Assembly: GCA_904502015.1 (NCBI GenBank)
Contig: CAJGEA010000004.1
Coordinates: 1 to 36,677 of the forward strand
Origin: an uncultured Clostridia bacterium
GTDB lineage: Bacteria > Bacillota > Clostridia > Oscillospirales > CAG-272
Direction of reading: 5' to 3'
Length of the DNA: 36,677 nucleotides
Positions within the stretch are counted from its first letter, which is position 1. Each line of letters opens with the position of its first letter. Made by a program: the position numbers and the translations under genes. Positions 1 through 7,141 of this stretch are shown here, piece after piece. The notes under the pieces were generated by a model. The model saw nothing but the letters and a program-made list of their open reading frames with translations, was not told where the DNA came from and made no database searches.

Positions 1-1662
1 ATCGACACAGCAAGCTCCTCTTACCAGCTTGCCCTGATCGACGCCATCAAGGACGGCGCGATCCCCGCCATCAAATCCGCTGTTTACGGTGACATCATGT
101 CCTTTAACAGCACGTTTCTTGGATTCAATCTCTCTACCATCCCCTCCGAGGCGTGGGGCATCTATATCCTTATGCCTATCATCGCGGGCGTATCCTCATG
201 GCTTCTGTGCTTTACCCAGAACCTCTCCAATGTGCTCCAGCACGAGCAGAGCAAGCTCAACCAGCACGGCATGACCATCCTCTCGGTGGGCATCTCGCTC
301 TACCTCGGCCTTGGTGTGCCTACGGGCATCGCCTGGTACTGGGTAGCGAGCAACGTCTTTTCCATCATCCAGATGTATATCCTCAACGCCGTGATCAATC
401 CCAAGAAGTACGTGGACTACGATGCGCTGGAGAAGAGCCGTCAGGCACTGGCTGACATCGAGGCACTGGAGAGCGATAAGAAAAAGGATCCCCACTTCAA
501 GGAAAACAAGGCTCGCGAGAAAAAGGACTACAAGCGGTTCTTCTCGGTCGTCAACAAGCACCTCGTGATCTACTCGGAAAAGAGCGGATTCTACAAGTAC
601 TTTGAGGCGCTGATCGGAGAACTGCTCTCCCGCTCCAACATCGTCATCCACTACGTGACCAACGATCCGGACGATGCCATTTTTTTGCTGGCCGAAAAAG
701 AACCCCGTATCAGACCCTACTACATCGGGCTTAAGAAGATGATCCCGCTCATGATGAAGGCCGAGGCCGACATCATCGTCATGACCACGCCCGATCTGGA
801 CAAGTACTACATCAAGCGATCGGTCATGAAAAAGGATATTGAGTACGTATATATTCCCCACGACATGATGAGCGTGCATATGGGCTTCCGCGAGGGCGCT
901 CTGGATGCGTTTGATACCATCTTCTGCACCGGCCCTCACGTTGTGCGCGAGGTACGCGCCACCGAGGAGGTCTACGGTCTGCCTGCCAAGCGGCTGGTGG
1001 AATTCGGTTACCCCTTGGCAGACAAGCTGATCGAGGCGGGCAAGGCCGAGCGCGCCACCCACGTGGACGGCCCGCGCCGCGAGATCCTCATTGCCCCCTC
1101 GTGGCAAGAGGACAACCTGCTGGATTCCTGCATTGACACCCTGATCGAGGCTCTGTACTGTGACGAGTACCACCTGACCGTGCGCCCCCACCCCGAATAC
1201 GTCAAGCGGTACGGCACACGTATGCAGGCCATCGTGGACAAATATGCCCACCTTGTGGGCGACGGGCTGACCTTTGAGCTGGACTTCACGGTGAACAAAT
1301 CCGTGTACTCCTCGGATCTGCTCATCACCGACTGGTCGGGCATTGCGCTGGAATACTGCTTTGCCACCCGCCGTCCTGCCCTGTTCGTCAATACCAAGCT
1401 CAAGTGCATGAACCCCAACTGGGAAAAGATCGGCCTCGTCCCCACCGAGATCTCACTGCGCGACACCGTGGGCGTATCGGTGGACAAGGACAAGCTGGGT
1501 AATTCCCGCGTGATCGTAGAGGATCTGTTTGCCCGTGCCGATGAATTTGAGGTCAAGATCGGCCAGGTTCTCGCCTCCCACATCTACAACGAGGGCAAAG
1601 CTGCGCAGATTGGTGCGAATTACTTGCTGACCTCCCTCGTCGAAAAACGAAAAAAACCTTGA
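1..1662 (+). CDS. YidC/Oxa1-type insertase domain fused to CDP-glycerol glycerophosphotransferase-like domain (5' partial)
   Basis: The reading frame is open from base 1, so the N-terminus lies outside the window; the first in-window ATG (position 97) is not the true start. The first ~140 visible residues match the C-terminal YidC/Oxa1 core: a FLGFNLS segment, a helix around IYILMPIIAGVSSWL, then VPTGIAWYWVASNVFSIIQ, which is the conserved P-x-G-x-x-x-Y-W-x-x-S-N-x-x-x-x-x-Q helix. A charged linker rich in Lys and Glu follows. From about window residue 200 the protein resembles the CDP-glycerol glycerophosphotransferase family (teichoic acid polymerases): VYIPHDMMSVHMGF, IFCTGP, APSWQEDNLLDS, VRPHPEY and LLITDWSGIALEY. 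I infer a membrane-anchored polymer or headgroup transferase; whether the insertase part still inserts proteins is unknown. The envelope genes downstream fit a surface-polymer role. Confidence 0.8.
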   Translation: MDTASSSYQLALIDAIKDGAIPAIKSAVYGDIMSFNSTFLGFNLSTIPSEAWGIYILMPIIAGVSSWLLCFTQNLSNVLQHEQSKLNQHGMTILSVGISLYLGLGVPTGIAWYWVASNVFSIIQMYILNAVINPKKYVDYDALEKSRQALADIEALESDKKKDPHFKENKAREKKDYKRFFSVVNKHLVIYSEKSGFYKYFEALIGELLSRSNIVIHYVTNDPDDAIFLLAEKEPRIRPYYIGLKKMIPLMMKAEADIIVMTTPDLDKYYIKRSVMKKDIEYVYIPHDMMSVHMGFREGALDAFDTIFCTGPHVVREVRATEEVYGLPAKRLVEFGYPLADKLIEAGKAERATHVDGPRREILIAPSWQEDNLLDSCIDTLIEALYCDEYHLTVRPHPEYVKRYGTRMQAIVDKYAHLVGDGLTFELDFTVNKSVYSSDLLITDWSGIALEYCFATRRPALFVNTKLKCMNPNWEKIGLVPTEISLRDTVGVSVDKDKLGNSRVIVEDLFARADEFEVKIGQVLASHIYNEGKAAQIGANYLLTSLVEKRKKP

Positions 1663-1687
1663 CATTTCAGCGAAGCTATGGTATAAT
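1659..1687 (+). promoter_or_regulatory. Consensus sigma-A promoter overlapping the stop of the fusion gene
   Basis: TTGACA at 1659-1664, a 17-bp spacer and TATAAT at 1682-1687. The -35 box shares bases with the TGA stop of the upstream gene. It should drive the small membrane protein at 1758, giving a leader of about 65 nt. Confidence 0.8.
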
Positions 1688-1757
1688 TTCTTTGTTTGCG
1701 GGTACACCTCTGTGGTTGTCCCCTCAGACAGTACCTTGTCTATAAGGAGATGATACC

Positions 1758-1982
1758 ATGCTTTTCCCCGTTACAGCCGCATATATCGATCCCTCGACCA
1801 CATCCATCGTCATTACATCCATCACCACCATCGCCATTGCCGTAGGCGCTATGGTGGCGATCCTGTGGCGTAAGGCCAAGAAGAAGGTGGCTACCACCCT
1901 TCACATCGATGAGAACGCTCACAAAGAGGTAGAAGAGGATCTGGTCATTAATACCGAGGAATCCACACCCATCAACAAGTGA
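1758..1982 (+). CDS. Small single-helix membrane protein (74 aa), YIDPSTTS type
   Basis: ATG preceded by AAGGAG at 1744-1749. Residues 9-16 read YIDPSTTS, followed by one hydrophobic helix (about 17-37), a basic WRKAKKKV stop-transfer segment and an acidic, Thr-rich tail. Small proteins starting with a YIDP(S/A/G) motif and one helix are familiar from clostridial envelope and polysaccharide loci, but I know of no assigned function. It has its own promoter and terminator, so it is a separate transcription unit between the glycerophosphotransferase fusion and the importer operon. A small partner or regulator of the neighbouring membrane enzyme is possible but speculative. Confidence 0.75.
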   Translation: MLFPVTAAYIDPSTTSIVITSITTIAIAVGAMVAILWRKAKKKVATTLHIDENAHKEVEEDLVINTEESTPINK

Positions 1983-2000
1983 TTCGCTCCGTTCGAAATT

Positions 2001-2049
2001 GCAAATTTTGCCCTCCGTCTTGAACGAAGGGCAGAATTTGCCATTTTTT
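2001..2049 (+). terminator. Rho-independent terminator
   Basis: 14-bp stem GCAAATTTTGCCCT (2001-2014) with AGGGCAGAATTTGC (2028-2041), one G-T pair, followed by TTTTTT at 2044-2049. It ends the small membrane protein transcript. Confidence 0.85.
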
Positions 2050-2123
2050 CGTCCCCTTTTACCCCCGCGCCGTTCAATCAATCTACCCAGTCTACCAAAA
2101 AATGAACAAAGAGAGGTTTTGTC

Positions 2124-3110
2124 ATGAAAAAGCTATTTGCCCTCGCCCTGTCCCTTGTGCTTGTCCTGCCCGTGCTGGCATCCTGCGGCGGAAACAACCG
2201 CGAAAAGGTCGTCATCTATTCGTCCGCGGAAGATTACCGTATCGAATACATGGAAAAGCGTATGAAGGAGCAATTCCCCCAATATGACGTGCAGATCGAA
2301 TACCGCTCCAGCGGCGACCACGCCGCCGCCATCAAGGCCGCAGGTAAGGACGTGGCCTGCGATATCAGCCACGATCTGGAATACGGCTATGCCTCCCAGA
2401 TCGCGTCGCTGGGCTACCTCGCCGATCTTTCCTCGCTGGTGGATTTCTCGGTGTACGCCGAGGACACGGTACAAAGCCAGTACTATGCCCCCGAGATCCG
2501 CAACGGCGGTTGCATCGCCGTCAACCTTGACCGTCTGAATGCGCTGGGTCTGAAAAAGCCCACCTGCTACGAGGATCTTCTGGATCCCGCCTACAAGGGG
2601 CAGATCTCCATGCCCAACCCCGCCTCCTCGGGCACGGGTTATATGTTCCTTTTGTCCCTTGTCAACGCATGGGGCGAGGACGAGGCTCTCGCGTACTTCG
2701 ATCAGCTCGCGCCTAACGTGCTGTCCTTCACTGCGTCCGGCTCGGGCCCCGTGACCGCTCTGGCGCTGGGCGAGGTAGCCGTGGGTCTGGGCATGACTCC
2801 CGACGCCGTGGCGCAGCTCCGCGAGGGCGTGAATCTTGAGATCCTTTTCTTCGAGGAAGGCTCTCCCTACTCTCTGTACGGCCAGGCCATCATTGCGGGG
2901 CGCGAGGAGAAAACCGCCGTCAAGGATGTCTTTGCCTTCCTGACCACCACACTCAACCGCGAGCTGTGCGAAAATTTCTACCCCGAGAAGATCTTTAAGG
3001 ACACCGACTACAAGCTGGAGCATTTCCCCGAAAACGTGCCTTACGCCAACATGACGGTGGAGGATGCCAGCGCCTATAAGGAGGCTCTGCTCAAGAAGTG
3101 GAAGCATTGA
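2124..3110 (+). CDS. ABC transporter substrate-binding lipoprotein, Fe(III)/2-aminoethylphosphonate (AfuA/PhnS) type
   Basis: 328 aa. The N-terminus is a lipoprotein signal: MKK, a hydrophobic run, then lipobox L18-A19-S20-C21, so the mature protein should be lipid-anchored outside the membrane. The mature start VVIYSSAED and later segments (ACDISHD, LLDPAYKGQISMPNPASSGTGY, GSGPVTALALGEVAVGLGM) follow the periplasmic-binding fold of the family that carries Fe(III), 2-aminoethylphosphonate and related small ligands. ATG at 2124 has GAGAGG at 2111-2116. It is the first gene of a four-gene operon (2124-6430) with ATPase, permease and cytidylyltransferase. The cytidylyltransferase makes an aminophosphonate or choline-like ligand more likely to me than iron, but the ligand cannot be read from the sequence. 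Confidence 0.85.
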   Translation: MKKLFALALSLVLVLPVLASCGGNNREKVVIYSSAEDYRIEYMEKRMKEQFPQYDVQIEYRSSGDHAAAIKAAGKDVACDISHDLEYGYASQIASLGYLADLSSLVDFSVYAEDTVQSQYYAPEIRNGGCIAVNLDRLNALGLKKPTCYEDLLDPAYKGQISMPNPASSGTGYMFLLSLVNAWGEDEALAYFDQLAPNVLSFTASGSGPVTALALGEVAVGLGMTPDAVAQLREGVNLEILFFEEGSPYSLYGQAIIAGREEKTAVKDVFAFLTTTLNRELCENFYPEKIFKDTDYKLEHFPENVPYANMTVEDASAYKEALLKKWKH

Positions 3111-3112
3111 AA

Positions 3113-3901
3113 ATGAATCATACCTGCAAGCTCTCTATCCAAAACATCTCCAAGCAATATAAGGGCAGCGGCGGTGATGCCGCGCTGAATCACGTGAGTG
3201 TGGACGTGGCCGCGGGAGAATTTCTCTCGGTGCTGGGCCCTTCGGGTTGCGGCAAGACCACCCTGCTCCGCATCATCGCGGGTTTGCTCGCGCCGAGCGA
3301 GGGACGAATCCTGCTCGACGGCCGCGATATCACCAATGCCCTGCCGTCTCAGCGTTCGTTGGGCATCGTATTTCAAAACTACGCGCTGTTTGAGAACATG
3401 ACGGTGTTCGACAACGTCGTCTACGCCGCGAGGCTCAAGGCCAAGCGAGAAAAGAGCGCCACCGCAGCCGAGGTCAAGGAACGCGCGCGGGAGCTGCTGG
3501 CCGACTTGAATATCGCCGAGCTGGCAAGCAAATATCCCTGCGCGCTGTCAGGCGGACAGATGCAGCGCGTGGCCATCGCCCGCACCCTCATTCTCAACCC
3601 CGACATCATGCTCTTTGACGAGCCCATGTCGGCGCTGGATATTGCCTCCCGCCTGCAGCTTCGGGCGGTCATCAAGGACATTCAAAGGAAATTCGGCACC
3701 ACCATGATCTACATCACCCACGATCAGGAGGAAGCATTTGCCATGTCGGATCGCATCATGGTGATGGAAAAGGCGAAAATTAGCCAGATCGGCACGCCCG
3801 CAGAAATTGTGAGCGCACCCGCAAACGAGTACGTTCGCAGCTTTGTGGTGGACAACCTCCGAGCGAAAATCGCGTCCCTCGGTGCGGTGTTGGGTGAGTG
3901 A
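3113..3901 (+). CDS. ABC transporter ATP-binding protein of the AEP/iron-type importer
   Basis: 262 aa from the ATG at 3113, three bases after the stop of the binding protein; a GTG at 3098 in the same frame would add five residues and is less likely. Walker A is GPSGCGKTT (42-50), the Q-loop VFQNY (86-90), signature LSGGQ (145-149) and Walker B IMLFDE (165-170), with the switch His in YITHDQEEA. All catalytic residues are present. There is no TOBE-like C-terminal domain; the protein stops soon after the nucleotide-binding fold, so it is shorter than FbpC- or PotA-type ATPases (about 350 aa). It powers import by the fused permease encoded next. Confidence 0.92.
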   Translation: MNHTCKLSIQNISKQYKGSGGDAALNHVSVDVAAGEFLSVLGPSGCGKTTLLRIIAGLLAPSEGRILLDGRDITNALPSQRSLGIVFQNYALFENMTVFDNVVYAARLKAKREKSATAAEVKERARELLADLNIAELASKYPCALSGGQMQRVAIARTLILNPDIMLFDEPMSALDIASRLQLRAVIKDIQRKFGTTMIYITHDQEEAFAMSDRIMVMEKAKISQIGTPAEIVSAPANEYVRSFVVDNLRAKIASLGAVLGE

Positions 3902-3902
3902 T

Positions 3903-5534
3903 ATGACTATGACCGCTACTGCTACTGCAACCAAAAAAAGCCGTCCGATCGCGGTCGGCGCGAAGGTCAGCAAGATCACCGTTGCTATCGTTCTGGCGTT
4001 CGTGGTGGTTCTTCCCCTCGTCCGCATGATGACCTGCCTTTCGGCATCGGACTTTTCGGGCGTGGTGCAAAACCCCAACTTCAAAAAAGCTCTGCTCAAC
4101 TCGGTAGTCTACACCACCGCCGCCACGGTCATTTCGGTGGTGCTGGCCTATCTTCTCGCCATCTGCACCGTGCGGGTGGACATCAAATGCAAGCGTCTGC
4201 TGGGCGTTGTGCTGACACTCCCCATGCTGATACCTTCCATCTCGCACGGCACGGGCCTGATCATTCTGTTCGGAAATAACGGATTGATTACGAATATTCT
4301 GGGGATGAACGGCTCCTCCTACATTTACGGCGCGCCCGGCATCATTTTAGGCTCGGTCATGTACGCCTTCCCCGTTGCCTACATTATGCTGTCCGACGTT
4401 CTGCGCTATGAGAATATGTCGGTCTATGAGGCGGCGGACATTCTGGGTATCGGACGCTTTCGTGCCTTTTTGCGTATCTCCCTGCCCTATATGAAAAAGC
4501 CCTTGATTGCCGCTTTTTTCTCCACCTTTGCCATGATCGTCACCGACTACGGCGTTCCCCTGCGCATCGGCGGACAGGAAAAGACCCTTTCCTCACTGAT
4601 GTACGAGGAGGCCATCGGGCGGAGCGAGTTGGGACACGGCGCCGTGTACGGGCTCATCCTGCTCATCCCCGCCATATTTGCCTTTGTGATCGATCTTCTT
4701 GGCCGTGAGCGCGGCACAACCTCCTTCGTCACCGCCTTAGGCAAGGCCAGCACACGCCCCCTGCACCGCACGCTCGCGTACGTTTTCTGCGGCCTCATGT
4801 GCGTCTTCGCTCTTCTCCCCATCGTTGCCTTCGTGCTGCTTGCCCTGGTGGAGAACTACCCCAACGACATGAGCGTTACCTGGCGAAATTTCGCCTACAT
4901 TTTGGAGGGGGACGGTGGGCGGTATCTCGTCAACTCGCTGGCTATCGCCCTGATAACCGCCATTGTGGGAACATCTATCGGCTTTTTCACCGCCTACCTC
5001 ACCGCCCGTATGCCTTCGGCGTCCACCAAGGTATTGCACCTTCTCTCCATCACCTCTATGGCGATCCCCGGCATGGTGCTGGGTATTGCCTACCTTATGA
5101 CCTTTGCGGGAAGCTCTCTGTACGGCACGCTCATGATCCTCGTCATGGCGAACACCGCGCACTTCCTCTCCTCCCCCTACTTGATGATGTATAACAGCTT
5201 CGGAAAGATGAACGAGAATTTGGAGGCCGTGGGTGCCACCCTGGGCATCAGCCGCCTTCGCATGCTTTGGCGCGTGTTCCTGCCCCAAAGCTTTGGAACG
5301 CTGGCCGAGATGTTTTCCTACCTGTTCGTCAACAGCATGATGACCATTTCCGCCGTCGCATTCCTTGCCAGCAACGACACTCGCCCCATTTCCCTGATGA
5401 TCAAGGAGCTGGAGCGCAGTCCCCGCATTGGCTATATCGCGGTGGTATCCATCCTCATTTTGCTGGTCAATATTATCATTAAAATCGCGGTGGAGCGCGT
5501 AAAAACCGCTTCTGCCCGAAAGCGTATGGAGTAA
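3903..5534 (+). CDS. ABC transporter permease, two fused halves (FbpB/PhnV-like)
   Basis: 543 aa from ATG 3903, one base after the ATPase stop, with GGGTGAG upstream; an in-frame earlier start at 3843 lies inside the ATPase gene and is unlikely. The protein is a tandem of two BPD_transp-type membrane domains. Each half has an EAA loop that docks the ATPase: EAADILGIGRFRAFLRISLP near residue 180 and EAVGATLGISRLRMLWRVFLP near 445. Fused permeases of this length are typical of Fe(III) and 2-aminoethylphosphonate importers. Multiple hydrophobic helices are obvious throughout. It works with the neighbouring binding lipoprotein and ATPase. Confidence 0.9.
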   Translation: MTMTATATATKKSRPIAVGAKVSKITVAIVLAFVVVLPLVRMMTCLSASDFSGVVQNPNFKKALLNSVVYTTAATVISVVLAYLLAICTVRVDIKCKRLLGVVLTLPMLIPSISHGTGLIILFGNNGLITNILGMNGSSYIYGAPGIILGSVMYAFPVAYIMLSDVLRYENMSVYEAADILGIGRFRAFLRISLPYMKKPLIAAFFSTFAMIVTDYGVPLRIGGQEKTLSSLMYEEAIGRSELGHGAVYGLILLIPAIFAFVIDLLGRERGTTSFVTALGKASTRPLHRTLAYVFCGLMCVFALLPIVAFVLLALVENYPNDMSVTWRNFAYILEGDGGRYLVNSLAIALITAIVGTSIGFFTAYLTARMPSASTKVLHLLSITSMAIPGMVLGIAYLMTFAGSSLYGTLMILVMANTAHFLSSPYLMMYNSFGKMNENLEAVGATLGISRLRMLWRVFLPQSFGTLAEMFSYLFVNSMMTISAVAFLASNDTRPISLMIKELERSPRIGYIAVVSILILLVNIIIKIAVERVKTASARKRME

Positions 5535-5536
5535 CT

Positions 5537-6430
5537 ATGAAACTAACGAAAAAGCAATTCGACATTCTCGTGTATCTGGAGAGCCATCGCGCGGCGGTTT
5601 CCCAGCGCGAGATGGCTACCGAAACCGATATGTCCCTCGGCACGGTCAACAAGATCCTCACCGAATTCGCCGAGGGCGGGCTGGTATCCGACGGCGTGAT
5701 CACCGAGGCGGGTGTAGAGGCTTTGGAACCCTACCGCGTCAAACGTGCCGTATTCATGGCGGCGGGCTTTGGCTCGCGCCTCGTGCCCATCACCCTCAAC
5801 ACACCCAAGCCGCTGGTGCGTGTGAAGGGCAAGCGCATCATTGATTCCCTGCTGGACGCAGTTACGGCCGTGGGCATTGAGGAGATCTACCTTGTGCGCG
5901 GCTATCTGTCTGAGCAATTTGACCAGCTTCTTCTGAAGTATCCAACCATTCGCTTCATCGAGAACCCTGCGTACAACGAAACCAACAACATCTCCTCCGC
6001 CTACTGTGCGCGGCATCTGCTGGAAAACAGCTACGTTTTTGAGTCGGATCTTCTGCTCTACAACCCCAGCCTCATCAAGAAATACCAGTACGCCACCAAC
6101 TATCTGGGCGTTCCCACCGAGGTGACCGAGGATTGGTGCTTTACCGTCAACGCGTCGGGCTACATCAAGAGCATGGTTCTAGGCGGCACCAACTGCTACC
6201 ACATGTTCGGCATATCCTACTGGAACACCGAGGACGGCGCGCGGCTTTGCGAGGACATTGAAAAGGTCTACAAAACCCCAGGCGGCAAACAGCGGTACTG
6301 GGATCAGGTCGCCTTTGACTACTATCCCGAGAACTACAAGATCTCCGTCCAGCCCTGCAGTTTTGAGGATGTGATTGAGATCGACACATTCAACGAGCTC
6401 AAGCGGCTTGACCCCAATTATGCCATGTAA
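5537..6430 (+). CDS. Winged-helix + LicC/PntC-like nucleotidyltransferase (CTP:phosphocholine or 2-aminoethylphosphonate cytidylyltransferase family)
   Basis: 297 aa, starting two bases after the permease stop. Residues 1-66 form a MarR-like winged helix (QFDILVYLESH, QREMATETDMSLGTVNKIL, GLVSDGVITEAG). Residues 70-297 are a sugar-phosphate-nucleotidyltransferase fold with the nucleotide loop AAGFGSRLVPITLNTPKPL (75-93). Later landmarks match LicC of Streptococcus pneumoniae: NETNNISSAY, YVFESDLLLYNPSL, EDWCF, FGISYW, YWDQVAF and VIEIDTFNEL. LicC activates phosphocholine with CTP and the related PntC activates 2-aminoethylphosphonate. Being the last gene of an importer operon suggests import followed by activation of the same headgroup for a surface polymer or lipid. 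The winged helix may make it a ligand-responsive regulator as well; that is inference. Confidence 0.82.
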   Translation: MKLTKKQFDILVYLESHRAAVSQREMATETDMSLGTVNKILTEFAEGGLVSDGVITEAGVEALEPYRVKRAVFMAAGFGSRLVPITLNTPKPLVRVKGKRIIDSLLDAVTAVGIEEIYLVRGYLSEQFDQLLLKYPTIRFIENPAYNETNNISSAYCARHLLENSYVFESDLLLYNPSLIKKYQYATNYLGVPTEVTEDWCFTVNASGYIKSMVLGGTNCYHMFGISYWNTEDGARLCEDIEKVYKTPGGKQRYWDQVAFDYYPENYKISVQPCSFEDVIEIDTFNELKRLDPNYAM

Positions 6431-6449
6431 TGATTTTTCTAACGAAAAA

Positions 6450-6491
6450 CCCGCCTGCGTGCAGTACAAACTGCGCGCAGGCGGGCTTTTT
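6450..6491. terminator. Bidirectional terminator between convergent genes
   Basis: 15-bp stem CCCGCCTGCGTGCAG (6450-6464) with CTGCGCGCAGGCGGG (6471-6485), one wobble pair. It is flanked by an A-run before (6445-6449) and a T-run after, so it can stop transcripts from both sides. Confidence 0.85.
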
Positions 6492-6509
6492 CATTTTTTT
6501 GATGATCAC

Positions 6510-6941
6510 TCACTCGAGTGCAAAGACCGAGACGCTCGGAATCATGTGCGGATACAGAACGGTGTTCTCGGTCAGGACGTCCTTCTCCGAAACGGGCTTG
6601 GTCATTTCGCTGTCGTAGTACCAGCCCTCAAAAACGTAGCCCTCTCTCTCGGGGATGGGCACATCATACAGGGAGGAGCCTGCTTCCAGCATAACGGGAG
6701 TGGGCAGAACCGTAGCCGCCTTGTCTTCCTCGCTCATGGTGTCGGGATGACGGAACGCGACTCTGTGGTAGGTCGTGGGCGAGCCGCTTGCTTCCTTCTC
6801 AAGGAACAGAAGCGCGCTTCTCTGGGTTTCTTCTTCGGCTTCGGCGGGACGCGAGCCGCAGGCGGTAAAGGCCATAGAAATTACGAACAAAACACAAAGG
6901 AGGGAGATCAGCCAGGCTCTTTTTTTCATTACGTATTTCAT
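6510..6941 (-). CDS. Small lipoprotein with one InlB/Listeria-Bacteroides-type repeat
   Basis: 143 aa if translated from ATG at 6941, which has a GTGAG stretch upstream; the open frame extends further but without a better ribosome site. A basic N-terminus, hydrophobic segment 10-24 and F25-T26-A27-C28 suggest lipid anchoring at Cys28; the Phe at -3 is off-consensus. After a Glu-rich linker, the C-terminal half contains EGYVFEGWYYDSEMTKPV and TVLYPH, the core of the flexible InlB B-repeat (Gly-Tyr-x-Phe-x-Gly-Trp-Tyr). Such repeats occur in many clostridial surface proteins, usually in tandem; here there is only one. Function unknown. It lies downstream of the LuxR-type regulator on the same strand, but a terminator-like hairpin separates them. 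Confidence 0.7.
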   Translation of the reverse strand: MKYVMKKRAWLISLLCVLFVISMAFTACGSRPAEAEEETQRSALLFLEKEASGSPTTYHRVAFRHPDTMSEEDKAATVLPTPVMLEAGSSLYDVPIPEREGYVFEGWYYDSEMTKPVSEKDVLTENTVLYPHMIPSVSVFALE

Positions 6942-7071
6942 ATTATTTCTCACTTTCTGTGTAGAATCGAATGGTGGCGGATCGGGAGGAGTGCTTCGTA
7001 TCACTGCCTTCCTTACGATTAAAGTATAGCAAATTTCTCCACCTCTGTGTACTACCAAAAAACAAAAATTT

Positions 7072-7113
7072 TGGCCATGTCTTCTCGGGATTTCCCCCCA
7101 AAAAACATGGCCA
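7072..7113 (-). terminator. Probable terminator of the LuxR-type regulator gene
   Basis: Inverted repeat TGGCCATGT (7072-7080) and ACATGGCCA (7105-7113) with a 24-nt loop. On the minus strand it is followed by AAAATTTTTGTTTTTT, a T-rich tail. It lies about 30 bp past the regulator stop. Confidence 0.6.
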
Positions 7114-7141
7114 TTTTATCGTGTTTTTGGCTATATACGGA

